A DNA stretch of 64,000 nt from Nemopilema nomurai (GCA_003864495.1 ML133457.1:2775837-2839836), one strand, 5' to 3'; numbered from the stretch's first letter, positions 23,575 to 34,728 are shown. The notes: generated by a model from the letters alone, not told the origin. Program-made: numbers and translations.

Positions 23575-25377
23575 TCATTCTTCAAAATCAGACACAATAA
23601 CTGAAGCAGAATAGTTGTCAAATACCCCAGAAATAACAGGTGACTGCAAATCCACAAGAGCAGCACAGACTTGAACTATCTTGTCTGCAAATGGCCTTAA
23701 AGGGGCAGTCAGCTGATTGACGATCTTATAGTTTCTTATTCGTCCAATTGCTCGTTCGACATGTATTCTGCAACCAGCCAGTTTTCTTGAAAATGTTGCC
23801 TCTTCCTTGGTAAATTGAGATTTGCCAGCAAGAAAGGCAGGCAGATTCAAAAACACATTTTTTGGCAAGATGTCATGAATTAAGAATCCCTTGTCTGCTA
23901 AAATTAAATCCCCAGCCTGTAGAAAGATAATGAATATACATACATATGATATAAACAATATATTCAGAAAAGAATTTCTGTGTTGTTGTCACAAAGATGG
24001 CAACAAATTTTCCTTTTAAAAGGAGGCTAGGCTCTAATTCAAGTTTACTCTGACAGAATAAGGACTGTAATTGTTGGAACACTGGAACATTATTTGCAAA
24101 TGTTGAATCTTTGGAAAAAAATCAATGGCATTGAGGGGCAAAGGAAGTTTTAAACATGACATACACAGCTTGCAGATATACTTAAAATTTGGCATCATAC
24201 TTTTAGTATCCTGTTCTAAGTATGGAGAGGTTCTACTATACTGTAATTTTAGTTGTATAAAACACACCTGTAAATGATGCAATATGCCACTGTCCTTTGT
24301 CACAGCCTTGTCACTGGCACTTCCTGGAAAACCATTGCTTACAAATGTTACTGCACCATTTGGAGCAACACCAATCAAAAACTTGCCTGTCAAATAATGT
24401 TTGTAGTTGCTAAAAGAAGAGGCTGCAGCTGCAAGGTCTTTTCTTGGCACACTAATTCTAAATTCTGTGCAGTCAATTATTATTCTACAGTTTGAGAAGT
24501 CACCAAAGGAATCCGGAAGACTGCATTTATTCTTTTCAATGCTTGGCAATGACGTTATCATACCTTTGAAGAGAGTTTCATGAGTTGAATGTAAATATGT
24601 CATGAAAATGTTTTGTACGCTGGTCTGGCTGATCATGAATCTTCGAGCTAAATCAAAGTATGGCAAATCCAATTTAAGTTTCATGAGGAACATGAGCAGT
24701 TGGTCTTCTTTTGAGACAGAGATGATAGCTGATCCTGACCAGTATTTTAAAGGGGATAACCTATCAATTAGCCTGACCAAACAATTGAAAAATGGCCTTT
24801 GTAACCCTGTATACCGTAGAACATCATCGTCACTCAAATTAGAAAACGAGAAGCAGCTTTTTTGAAGTTGAGAAATTTTATCCTCAGCTGCTGCAAGTTT
24901 GGCTTTTATTGATCTCAACTCTAAGAAATCGGTCTCTGGCTCCTCGAATCCGACACCATACCCTTCAGGTTGCGTAACATCAGATAACAGCAAAGTACTC
25001 TGCGAAACAGTTTCAGGCACTGCCGTAGATGCAGTAGGCGATGTTATGGGCATTGCTGCCTTCATAGAAGCCAATGTCTTCCTTTTTGACACACGCTCGT
25101 CAGCTGAATTCCCACGAAGATTTAAGTTAGGAATCGCACCCTTCTTCAGTCGTTTTCTCCTAAACTTTTCAGGAGCATCACTTTTTGGTTCTGTGAACTG
25201 GTCCGACGAGAAATGTTTGCTACACACATAAGAGCTTGAAGATGGTGTGAATCCCTCCCTCCTTACTCTAGCAATCCAAGATTTTCTTGTGTTGCAATCG
25301 GCTGGAAACTGGAAAAAAGATTCATCCGAGGAGGTTGATGAGGCGCTACAACCAAACACTGAACAGAATTTCGGCAT
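23575..25377 (-). CDS. THAP-domain DDE transposase of ISL2EU
   Basis: Two exons, 24268-25377 (370 codons) and 23575-23916, joined in phase through CAG|GTGTGT and CTACAG|GC, give 483 residues. Residues 1-85 are a THAP zinc finger (MPKFCSVFGC; C5, C10, C52, H55, W34, with AIPNL near 81-85), which binds the element ends. A short coiled coil follows (about 152-173). The DDE_4-type nuclease has IIDCTEF (D302), GSASDKAVTKDSG (355-364), LILADKGF (D378) and HVERAIGRIRN (E424), so the catalytic triad is complete. I chose ATG 25377 because the THAP domain starts there; an upstream in-frame ATG lies inside the inverted repeat. There are no stops or frameshifts, so it may be active. Confidence 0.93.
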
Positions 25378-25446
25378 CTTGGGCCTAACTCGATATTTCG
25401 GGCCAACGATGGAATATGTTGATACAAACGAAATCAAGAACAGCAA

Positions 25447-25653
25447 AGCACGATTTAATTGATATAAATACGCCAAGTGAACTTTGTAAAAGCGAGAATT
25501 TGGAAAAAAAATTGTTAATATAGACGTCAGCTCAGCTCGAATGTTTACAACCGCAGTATCTTGTTGACATTTATTCTGGTGCGCCTCGTTGCTACCAACG
25601 TATCTAGGCACGCGCTGATTGACCAATCAGGCGGCACCTCACTTTAAAGCCGA
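25447..25653 (-). repeat. ISL2EU right terminal inverted repeat
   Basis: Reverse complement of 21460-21666. It ends ...AAAGCCGA followed by the AT target duplication. Confidence 0.95.
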
Positions 25654-25655
25654 AT

Positions 25656-26590
25656 AAAGAATTCATACGAAAAAAGTAACAAAAAATAAGCACACAGAAC
25701 GTAACGGTAATAATATGAAAAGCGAAGCAAACAAATCAAAAGTTTCTGGTGTATAATAGTTCACAGTTACTATGTTTTAAAAACGTTTTCAGAAACATTC
25801 CGTGTCGCTCGAATTGCTGTCTGACATTTGAAATTTTTCGTACACGCTTTAGACACCCACCAGGGAATTATCCGAAGACGAAAATCTGTGTGACGTCAAT
25901 CCGAAGTGCTCCGAAAATGGCTTTCAAAAACAATTCAACTCAACGAACAACTTACAAACGCTTATAACTACAAAACCGTAAGAGATATGAAAAAATAATA
26001 GCAGATCTGTGTTCAGGAGGCCAGATTACATCGTAATCGAAAGTAAAATTGCTTGGCTGGAGTGGTCCTTTAATAACCAATGCATGTACCTGGACATCCT
26101 CACAAATTACGGGATGGGAAGATTTAGACAGAAAAGATTAAAATTTTTAGCAGCTATGATTATCCTTTGATTATCCAACCAAAAAATCCCCTTTATCCGT
26201 TGTCCACGAAAACATACTTGTTCCTGCGACCTCATTTTGCCAAATTTCATAACATTCATCAACACTTTCTACGTGCTTTGAAAACACTCTTTGATTGGCT
26301 ATTCAATTCAACAGCTTCATCATGAAAATAACATGCTATGAGTAAGTTGAATATCATGTTCAAATAAGTGGTTTCTTATAAAAAAGCGGGCATTTCGGCC
26401 TTCTACATGTAGGCTCCTTATAAAGTGGTTCGTCATAAAAAAACGTGTATATGTTATTCTATTCTGCGTTAGCAAATCATATCCATAGCCATTATTTATG
26501 CATTTTGTCTGCCACCAGAGTAAGTAGACCCAAAAGTTGCCAAAGACATTGCAGACAGGAGGCGATCGCCCGTTCACAGTCCATTCCATG
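25656..26590. other. No gene recognised
   Basis: About 0.9 kb of AT-rich sequence between the transposon and the second exon-1 copy, without a recognisable domain. Confidence 0.5.
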
Positions 26591-26797
26591 CAGTTAAAAG
26601 TAATCACGCTTTTATTATATCACGCTTTCTTCTAAATTAAGGAACAATAAATCAATACCCAAACCTTTTCTAGAAGCATCTTCTTTTTAGCATTAAAAAA
26701 ATCACCCAAATCAAAGCCATCGTTGACGATCTCAATGAAGCTCTCACCGTCCATCTTCAGTTTTGCGGCATTGGATATTTTGTAAAAACTCTAATAA
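26591..26797 (-). repeat. Exon-1 block, copy 2 (pair with 17144-17346)
   Basis: Second copy of the ODC-like first-exon block. The donor here is GTTTGG, where the proximal copy has GTTTGT. Similarity stops a few bases before the MITE that begins at 26802. Confidence 0.93.
26665..26754 (-). CDS. Duplicate coding exon 1 of the ODC-like gene
   Basis: Ninety bases, ATG at 26754, encoding the same 30 residues (MDGESFIEIV...) as 17208-17297 with no base change, followed by a usable GT donor. Its phase would let it splice directly to exon 2 at 11843. It could be an alternative first exon with its own promoter, the relic of a partial gene duplication, or an assembly duplicate. No copies of exons 2-10 are found near it. 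The absence of coding differences suggests a recent origin. Confidence 0.7.
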
Positions 26798-26801
26798 TGG
26801 C

Positions 26802-27168
26802 AACCGTAAAAACCAGACCATAGGACCCTAAGTGCTGGAATACAAGGCTAGGCATCAAATGGCCGCCGTACATTTTCGATTTATCAACATTCTTTGTGTA
26901 TTTTCTCCTCGCTGATGGCTATTGTTCAGTAAGGCGCTAAGAGCATTTGAAGTACAGTTTCAAATGGCTTATAAAGTTTCAAATGGCAATATTTTGGCAA
27001 CATATTTTTGTGATGTGATCCTTTGATTTTCAAACTGTCTCTACGTAAACAAAAGTTAGTCGTGGGCGTTCCCTTTAGGTAAAATTGATGTGTCCTAATG
27101 GTAATGACTGCCAACTGAGATCAACTGTTGTCTAACCTTATAGGTATTAGGTTCTGGTTTTTACGGTT
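26802..27168. mobile_element. MITE-like element with AACCGTAAAAACCAG ends
   Basis: A 15-bp terminal inverted repeat (AACCGTAAAAACCAG at 26802 and its complement ending at 27168) bounds 367 bp with no coding content. I see no clear target duplication. The element starts about 47 bases upstream of the duplicated exon-1 start codon, so it sits where a promoter or 5' UTR would be. Confidence 0.6.
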
Positions 27169-27284
27169 TGCCCCTCATAATTGGGACGGAATTTGTTTTG
27201 TAAAGCTGAATACGCGCTGACAACCGGAAATAACCGATGTTAGGCTAATAGGTATTAGCCTTGGTTACTAGACAAAACGATGAA

Positions 27285-27490
27285 GTGCTGGAAAGAGCAG
27301 GAACAAAGCCATTCGAAGAAGACAATTTAGGACATATAATGCGTTAGGAAGAGTTAGAAAATCTTAACGTGACAGGGAAGATCAGCGGAAAGAGAAGAAC
27401 GGACGGCAAAGACTAACATATATGATAACGAAAGAAGAAATAGTAAAGACCGCAAAAGACAGGAAGAGATGGAAGTCCATGATCGGGACA
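27285..27490 (+). pseudogene. Non-LTR retrotransposon ORF2 tail, fragment
   Basis: The plus strand reads GHIMR, a stop, EELENLNVTGKISGKRR and then, after a one-base shift, QRLTYMITKEEIVKTAKDRK followed by RWKSMIG. This matches the common C-terminal tail of LINE ORF2 proteins ('G.I..R...RG.....L......A.DR..W'). Stops and the frame shift make it dead. No reverse transcriptase core is visible upstream. Confidence 0.6.
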
Positions 27491-27842
27491 GGGTTTACAC
27501 GGGGACGCAACGGAACGGAACGATGTGGATTGGCCCAGAATACAGGAAAGCACTATTAATACTACCGTACATCCTCGAATTGCACCCCCCCCCCTCGAAT
27601 AAGCCCCCCCTCCATTTATTGATTTTCGACTCCTGAGATTGCCTTTGGCATTTTAGTGAATTACCACAAAAATTTATATTTTTGTTAGTAACTTAATCAA
27701 ATGTTACTTTATTCTTAGATTATTTTTTATATTATGAAAAGAAAGAAATTTAAAAAGTTATCTTTTCATGTGGCATGTTTCAGGTAATCTTAAAAGCAAA
27801 TTACGGCGCAATCGTAAGAAGGGCCACGATTACCTTGCGCTG
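27491..27842. other. Repeat debris, C-rich tract
   Basis: This contains a fragment resembling the 598-1313 MITE end (GTTTACACGGGGACGCAACG near 27492) and C-rich tracts near 27587-27612 (AATTGCACCC... then AATAAGCCC...). No gene is seen. Confidence 0.4.
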
Positions 27843-29280
27843 TCGTGTTATATTGGCATTGCCATCCTAATAGCAAATTCAAGCTGTCACATTTAACAAA
27901 AGCGATGTTTGCAAAAGGATTTTCAGCGAATTATCGACTCTCTGTGCAACCATGGAAAAGAGAGCAAAAGGGCAATGAGTAAACATTCGTCACGGTGCGC
28001 AGGGAAAGGGCTCAACCTTGTTGTTATGGCGCAACAACTTCTCAAAACTTTTTGATCCCCTTTTTTTTTGTCATTTTGCGAGTAATAAATGGGCCCTAGA
28101 ATTCTTAAAAAATACGTTATCAGCGATTGCCTTGATAACCCCCCAACGCCTCCCCTGTCAGAAACCAATAGTGGGGTTACGGCATTATGTGGGCTACAAA
28201 CCGTTGTAAAGAATGGCCGCACCGGCACCCATCACACGCAAAATACAAGTCTAACAGAAACCCGGCCTTTAGGGTGTGGTCTAGCCTCACTAGTTGTTGC
28301 TATTAACGGCCCTCTTTTATCGGCAAGCAAAGAACGTATAAAGCTTGCATTTTAAGGACATAAATTCCTAATAACTACACATTGTGAATTCAATAAACCA
28401 AAGCATCAAATAATTCTACTCGACCTAAGTGCAAAATTGACTTTACGATAAAACTAGAGTGAAAGCTCGAGAATAAAACAAAAACTAAATATAAAACTAA
28501 AATTATCTAAAATATAGAATATTCTAAAGTCTTAATTTAGAAAGATCTCGCATCACCAAACACGGCCAGCAAAAATAGGTATTTTTCTTTGTCTCCACTC
28601 TCCACATATCCGAGAGAAAGCCTCATAAACAGCATCTGATGAACGGTTTTTTAGAGAAACTTTAGGGCACGGCCTTCCATCGTTTTTTAAACGAAGTCGC
28701 AGTTGGTGTGTTTATTGTCGTTACGAAGAAAGAATTGTTAATATGTCGTTTACACCCCCAACGTAGAAATGGCAACACGATTCATTTTGAATGCAAAATG
28801 CCACAAGAATTGAAGAACGAACGGAGGTATTAGAAGTTGCCCGGCTAATAGCAATACCGCATTTATTGGGTCTTTCACAACAGCATGATTGGCCGATTTA
28901 CGTCACACAAGGAGGCATAAACAAAGGCGGTTGAAAAAATTGCTATTAGGATCTGTCACCCTAATAGCAATATTTATGGGCTGGGTCAGTAGTATTCGCT
29001 AGCGGCCGTCAAATGAATGCGTCACAATAAGCGTAGCAGGGTCTTTTTCTTGAAAGGAACGATTCAATTTGAAGGTTACCGGCTTCCGCTCACTTCACCA
29101 TGGCCATATCTGAGCAAAATTGCATTAAAATTGTTTCCTTTTTAAGTAAACTGATTTCGCCGAGGGTTTTGCAGTGCTAGTTTCGTTTTCAAAAAATATT
29201 ACCAGTGGATTATGAGAGTTTTCACAGAAAAAAACTGCTATTAGACTAATAACACTAATAGCGCTACCAGCCCCAGTTTC
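27843..29280. repeat. Region with repeated CTAATAGCAA / TTGCTATTAG motifs
   Basis: The decamer CTAATAGCAA or its complement, exact or near-exact, occurs near 27868, 28844, 28942, 28963 and 29240, in both orientations. This suggests nested foldback or MITE pieces. The stretch also contains the dispersed repeat copy at 28159-28246. No protein-coding gene is recognised. Confidence 0.4.
28159..28246 (+). repeat. Dispersed repeat, copy 2 (pair with 16787-16873)
   Basis: Same-orientation copy of 16787-16873 with a few substitutions. Confidence 0.8.
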
Positions 29281-29290
29281 TACCAAAAAA

Positions 29291-29517
29291 TGTGTACCAG
29301 TGGTACAGTCGGTGATATAGAAGAGGCGAATGGAAGAAGCACGACCAGCAGAACTAGTCGCCTATAAACTCCGAGAGCAAGGAATTGAGCAAAGAAACAG
29401 ACTTATTTCAATAGTAACTCAACTTATCAAACTGAATGTCAGCATCACGAGGCGAATTCCATGCCCTTCCAGAACTACTCCTTCTTCCCCTGTGCCTTGA
29501 TACACGTCATCACTACA
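29291..29517 (-). repeat. Ty3/Gypsy 3' LTR (probable)
   Basis: On the minus strand the sequence begins TGTAGTGATGACGTGTATCA, directly preceded (29518-29531) by the polypurine tract AAAAAAGGGGG and CTA. It can be followed to TGTACCACTGGTACACA. This is the expected order after the Gypsy integrase on the same strand. The 3' limit of the LTR is uncertain because no second LTR is in the window. Confidence 0.65.
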
Positions 29518-29689
29518 TAGCCCCCTTTTTTAAGAAACAAAACAAAACAAATCTAAATGTGCAGCTGTAAAGTATTTTTAAAGCGGTTAAATTCTAATAA
29601 GAGAGTCCATGTCCATATCGCACTGGTACCGATCTTTGTCTGCTCGATCTCCTATGCTCCTGTTGTTCATGTTTGGAGTTTTGTTCACG

Positions 29690-31106
29690 TTAATCCTCAC
29701 TGCTACATTCTGATTCTATAACCTCCGGAATTCTCTGAAAATGCGAAACATTCCGTGTAATGCGATGCTTATCTTTGTTTTCTACGACAACTCTAGTGCC
29801 GTTACATTCAACCGTCGATTCTAAAAGACTGAATACTCCAAGAACAGGCTGAACACCCCAAGAACACCCCAAGAACACCCCAAAACATCCTAAAACATCC
29901 TAAGAACATCCTAAGAACATCCTAAGAAGCGGCTGAACACCCTTTAAAACATATCGAAATCGGCATATCATTCGGAAAATAATTTCGTCAATCAATAAAA
30001 ATTAATTTTGGGGCGGGAAAGGGCCTGATAAGTCTAGTGCTGTTGGTGTTGTTATAACCAACTGATGTTTTGCGCGTCAAAAGTGTGAACGGGGGTTTGT
30101 ACACTTGTCGGGTTATACTTTACACCAAGTAACTGTAAGTAACGAGCGAACTCATCTCCATTGAATGGTGGTCCATTGTCTGACGTTAACTCTAGTGGTA
30201 TTCCATGGGTGGCAAATATTTTGTCTAACTTTGGAATAACAACATAACTTTTCGTCGATCTCACTATCTCTACCTCTGGGTATCTGCTATACCGGTCGAT
30301 AACGACTAGAAGTAATTCACCTGACGAAAGTGAACCAAAAAAGTCGAGATTAAGTTTTTGCTATGGTGCAGTTGGCATCTCAGTCATTCGAAGAGGTTCA
30401 GGAGGATTTGGCCTCCCAACAGCTTCACAGGGCAGACATCTATCAATAGTCTCCTTGTCAAATGAATCAATTTCAGGAAACCAGATCACTTCTCGCAAAA
30501 GTGCTTTTGTTTTTTCTAGTCCCTGATGGCTTACGTGAGCTAAGTCAACTGCTTTCTTTTGTAACGTAGCAGGTAGGACTATTCTCGAACCACGTGAGAT
30601 TATGTTTGATTTTCCGATTGATACTTCAGCTTTGACTGGTATGACCGATTTGACTGTGTCTGAATCCCAACGATTGGGATGAATTGCAGCTCGAAGTGCT
30701 TTTAAAACGCTCCACGAATTTCTTCCAGAGTCATTGACATTGGAATTGCTTGCTGTAGTAAAAGGTTTACATACTCATCAGCCATTTTGCCTTGTTTTCC
30801 CGTATTACTCACGGAAGGGTGTCGTGACAGAAAGTCCGTATGATTTGTTGGTCTTGGTTTTTATTTTACATGGAAATCGAATGGTTGAAGGCGAAGTACC
30901 CATCTCTCAATTCTAGTACATGGTTTTGATCTTGCACTGCCATAGATAACTTCCAAGGGCTTATGGTCTGTTTCGATTGTAAATGGATGACCATAAAGAT
31001 AAAGATGAAAATGTTCCACGGCCCAAACTATGCTTAGGGCTTCTCTCTCGGTTTGAATATATCGTCGCTCACGGTAGGAGTTTTGCCCGAGTACAGAGGC
31101 ATGCAT
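29690..31106 (-). pseudogene. Ty3/Gypsy pol fragment: RNase H and integrase
   Basis: The minus strand from 31106 reads an RNase H end (YIQTEREALSIVWAVEHFHL, then TDHKPLE). It continues through an integrase zinc-binding region (HVSHQGLEKTKALLREVIWF, then CLPCEA), the integrase core (LNLDFFG, DRYSRYPE, LELTSDNGPPFNGDEF) and, after an interruption, the C-terminal piece TRVVVENKDKHRITRNVSHF. There are in-frame stops after HVK (about 30869) and before QKLNLDFFG (about 30358). A minisatellite at 29836-29930 breaks the integrase. The reverse transcriptase, protease and gag are absent above 31106. It is a dead, 5'-truncated copy that keeps its 3' LTR. Confidence 0.88.
29836..29930. repeat. 11-12-bp minisatellite inside Gypsy integrase
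   Basis: Imperfect tandem copies of AAGAACACCCC grading into AAGAACATCCT. It lies between the integrase core and its C-terminal piece and so splits the gene. Confidence 0.8.
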
Positions 31107-31397
31107 ATATTTACGAGCCTGTTGGTGGTAAGGAATTTGACATAGGAATATTTACATTACGAGTTTTTTTCGCCGAAATATCAAAAGTAAAAATAGTCAG
31201 TTGAGAGTAGAACAAACCAATCAGAGACATGTTTGGGGGGACATGCTATCCTTATCGATTCTTCTATAATATCTACTGTTCAGATCTAAAAGTTTGATCT
31301 AAGTTTCTCATAGATAAAGGCAGCAATTTATAATATTTTCCAATATTTTACTTAATATCACTTAAAATACTACTATTAACTCTTGAATTCGACCAAG

Positions 31398-32060
31398 TCA
31401 AAAGAAATGTGAGTCCCGACTCTTTCTATGTCCAAATGTATCAATCATCGCATTCATGTCACTTTTCAAAACTTCATTTGACAATTTTCTCTCGATGCTA
31501 AGTAGTGCCAAATTGCTCAGCCGTTCTTGGTCCATGGTTGATCTGAGATATGTTTTTAGCCGTCGAAGACCACTGAATGAACTTTCAGCTGAGCAAGATG
31601 TTGCTGGAATCGTTGCCAGCAATGATGTTGCTTCATACAGGACTGGTAGTACTTGATGCAAACCTTCTTGAAACATCTTCTGGACAAGCATTGCTGCATT
31701 ATTACCATAAGATTCAGAAGTGCTTTGCTTCTTGTAATTTTCAAAAACCACCTTATCATTTTTAAGGCACTCTTGGTCGATTTGATAATGCAACGATATT
31801 GACTCGTAGCTTTCATTCTTTGGGTTATTTAAAAATACCACGTCTGCCAAAGCACATAGAATTTGCTGGTCATTTTCTGCAAAGCGGGATTGTATTAAAT
31901 TTACGGGACAAATCAAAGACACTGTTACATTCTTTGCATTCAACTGAGTATCGGTATTTTCTTTTTCTTGTTGTCGAAGCCATGACTGCCAGATGAAAAT
32001 ATCTTGCTCTTGTCAATTCTCTTTCTTATAAAGACTTCACAATACTCCACCACTTCAACT
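31398..32060 (-). pseudogene. hAT transposase C-terminal region (ZMYM1/DUF4371 type)
   Basis: The open frame 31943-31398 (181 codons) contains RFAENDQQILCALADVVF and then the hAT dimerisation block IPATSCSAESSFSGLRRLK, TYLRSTM and RLSNLALLSIER, which is diagnostic of hAT C-termini. Weak upstream similarity reaches about 32060 with frame breaks. The N-terminal zinc finger and catalytic core are missing, and no terminal repeat could be matched. It is a truncated copy, although the C-terminal block itself is open. Confidence 0.85.
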
Positions 32061-32654
32061 CAAATCTGAATTATCATTTCAAGTGAGCCCTATTTATCTG
32101 TTAAATGATTGTGATAGCATTACATAGTTTTCTGAATTTGAGATTCGAAACGATTGCGTCATTGCCATCAGACAATAAATGCACACTGCTCTTGCGTCAC
32201 GCAGTTTCGTTGAGGACAGAGGGCGGTATTGAAAGTCTATTTATGTCCTAATATCAACTTCAAAGTGAGTCCGGAGCCACGGGGGGATGCCGTTAAGCCT
32301 TTGACCGTCAAAACATATTGAAAAGAAATCACTATCTTGGACTAATCTCCTCGGACAATGTTCAACCGAATTGACTAGAGTAAGTCCCATCACTTTCCAG
32401 TGTTATTTCTGCCCGACTATTTGCGAAGAATTTTTGAAAACTTGCCCGACTGCCATGGTTTTCGAAAACTGGGGGGGCTGCCACCCCCCCCAGCCCCCCC
32501 GGCCCGTACGCTTATGATCTTGGATTCTGCGAGGATCAGAACGAGTACCCTCTGCTGAAAAAATCTGCCCAAAAAATTCTAGCTCAGTGCTCAGGAAATG
32601 GCATTTGATTTGTTCAGTGTAAGTCCGTTCTCTTTAAGACGTCGAAGGCAACTT
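32061..32654. other. No gene recognised; G/C tracts
   Basis: This includes the G-rich then C-rich stretch at about 32470-32504, similar to hAT-associated low-complexity debris elsewhere in the window. Confidence 0.4.
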
Positions 32655-32800
32655 TCTTATGGTGGAATATTCGGTTCAAAAACTTTTTACCCGTTTTCGG
32701 GCCCCATTTTATGATGGAATATTCGGTTCAGAAACTTTTTACCCGTTTTCAAGCCCCATTTTCCATTTTCGGGCCCCATTTTCATTTTCGAGCCCGATTT
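32655..32800 (+). repeat. Short tandem repeat around GGAATATTCGGTTCA
   Basis: Two copies, about 54 bp apart, of GGAATATTCGGTTCARAAAC followed by TTTTTACCCGTTTTC, then degenerate CCCATTTTC units. Confidence 0.75.
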
Positions 32801-33002
32801 TGCTTCTGCTTGCTGTTGAGCAAAAACGCGTGCCATTTTCAAAAAGACCGACCTGTCAAAACTGCATGACACTAAGCCGAGGTGATAAAGTGCTGACATC
32901 TTTTTCATGTGTTCTCGAGGCGTGCTCTTTCACTTGCTGCGTGCTGTTTTTTTCGGGCCCGTTTTTACTCAACTTCCGGTTTTACTAGTAACTTTATCAT
33001 CA

Positions 33003-33118
33003 CTCGCGCGGTGATTTCTGCTCGTTTCGCGCAAAATGACTTTTACCGCGCGATAATTTTTGCTCGTTTCGCGCAAAAATAAATCTACTGCGCGGCGATT
33101 TCTGCTTGTCTCGCGCTC
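33003..33118 (+). repeat. Degenerate GC-rich ~40-bp triplicate
   Basis: Three imperfect copies of a unit resembling GCGCGNGATTTCTGCTCGTT followed by TCGCGCAAAA. Confidence 0.7.
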
Positions 33119-33399
33119 TTTTCGTCCAAGGTAGATTGCGCAATACATGCTTTAATAAGAAACCGGATCGGATGACAGAGACCCCCGGAAATCTATCAAA
33201 ACAAGAAAGGACGACAAAGAGCTTAACTGTCACTTCAGTTTACGCTGGAGTTTAAAGATAATTTTGCAGCTTGATGAAGACAGAGCGTAAACGTAAACAA
33301 TAATTTGTGTTAAGCGTTGGGAGGCCGAACCAGCTTTTGGTAGATTTAAAGTATTGCTTTTAGAATAGGTTATGTATCTCGATATAACATCCATTTATC

Positions 33400-34130
33400 T
33401 GGTTTGTTTTTCTTGCTGTGTACATGGAATTTGTGAATGAAATGAAGAAATACTTCATTAAGGGCGAATAGTTTTTGTAAATCTGAAACTTTGGCAACTT
33501 AGCGTGCCCTCAATACATGTGCCCCAGACATTTGAAATGCTTCCTATGGCTTGGGTAAAATAGAATCTTAATCTTTTTTACATTGGGTGAGTGAATAGAA
33601 ACTAAATCGAAATTTTAAAGTTTCATTATATTCAGGAGGACGATGTAGAGGACGGTGATTAAAAACTACAGTCTTCATATTTAATTTATGATCATTATTA
33701 ACTAAGAATTTAACTTAGACAGAAATATTATCTGGCCTCATTTTTTAGTTTATTTCATAGAAAAACAAGTAGAGTTTGTCTCAGTAAGAACAGAGTTCCA
33801 TTCTCGTTGTGTACACTTTTTAATTGTCAATAATAACTTACCCTCTCAATCGCGCCTTAAAACCAATAGGTCTATGTGCAAAATTTTTACTATTTTGAAT
33901 TTGGCATTTCAAAGTTATATAAATACTCCTACATGGCCAAAATACTTTCCAGGTCGTGTCAAATCCCTTCACCAACTATGGCAATTTCCGTCTCTGAGGG
34001 TAGTGATACTTTTGCCCTGCAATGATACTAGCGGGGCCGGCGAAACCGGGGGACCATGCCCCCCCCCCACCCCACTTTTTTGGCTAGCTATAGCATATGA
34101 TATTTATTCTTCAAATCATTAGACAGATTC
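33400..34130 (+). repeat. Dispersed repeat, copy A (pair with 40596-41340)
   Basis: About 730 bases shared in the same orientation with 40596-41340, from GCTGTGTACATGGAATTTGT to TTCAAATCATTNGACAGATT, with scattered substitutions and small indels. Near its end is GGGGCCGGCGAAAC, a hAT-like terminus. It is non-coding. In copy A two MITEs follow immediately; in copy B the same flank is uninterrupted. Confidence 0.88.
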
Positions 34131-34136
34131 AAACGA

Positions 34137-34721
34137 CTAGATTTTTCACTCGACTTTTTGCTGTACATTTGTATTCCAAAAATCAAAAGGTGTATAGTGT
34201 TGTGGCCAAACGGCTAGACATTTCGCTATACAACTTGCTCGACTTTCTAACTTGGAATCTCGCTTTCGCGAAAATCTCATTCTCGTCACCCAGCGCGCCA
34301 AAAAAGTTTAATTTCAATCGCAAAATGGAGGGCAGACAAAGGAAAATACTTGCAATGATACTGTTATTAGAATCTGATGATGATAATGAACGAGTAGCTC
34401 CATGCTTTAACAAATCGGGTGCAAAAAACGACAACCGCGAAACTCAAACAGTGAAGTAAGCAAGTAAAATCGACAGCGAGCAGTTTGGCGCGCAGTTTCT
34501 GAAAAGCAATTAGTGGGCATGCGCGCGCTCTACAAAAGTCGAGAAACCGGCCAAACGACAATACAACGCTATACAGCTTGAAAATCCACCAGATTTTTTT
34601 GACCAAGATCAAAAACGCTATACATGAAAAAAATCCACTATACAACTCTATACAAGGTGGCCAAACGACAAGATTTCCTAACTAGATTTTTGTATAGAGA
34701 AAAGTCGAGTGAAAAATCCAG
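34137..34721. mobile_element. MITE A, ends GATTTTTCACTCGACTTTT
   Basis: The left end CTAGATTTTTCACTCGACTT and the right end (inverted CTGGATTTTTCACTCGACTT) form an inverted repeat with further similarity inside (TGGCCAAACG). The element is 585 bp and non-coding. It interrupts the sequence that is continuous at 41341-41355 in the paralogous repeat. I could not define a target duplication. Confidence 0.75.
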
Positions 34722-34728
34722 GGCTTAA

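Larger units (their letters stand above)
21460..25653. mobile_element. ISL2EU/IS4EU DNA transposon, complete
   Basis: A 4194-bp element bounded by 207-bp terminal inverted repeats that begin TCGGCTTTAAAGTGAGGTGC and differ at about one position. It is flanked by AT on both sides (21458-21459 and 25654-25655), the 2-bp duplication known for ISL2EU. It holds two convergent genes: a SWIM plus YqaJ-like nuclease gene on plus (21752-23052) and a THAP plus DDE transposase on minus (25377-23575), about 520 bp apart at their 3' ends. This two-protein content is that described for the superfamily. The near-identity of the ends indicates recent insertion. It lies between the two copies of ODC-like exon 1. 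Confidence 0.93.
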
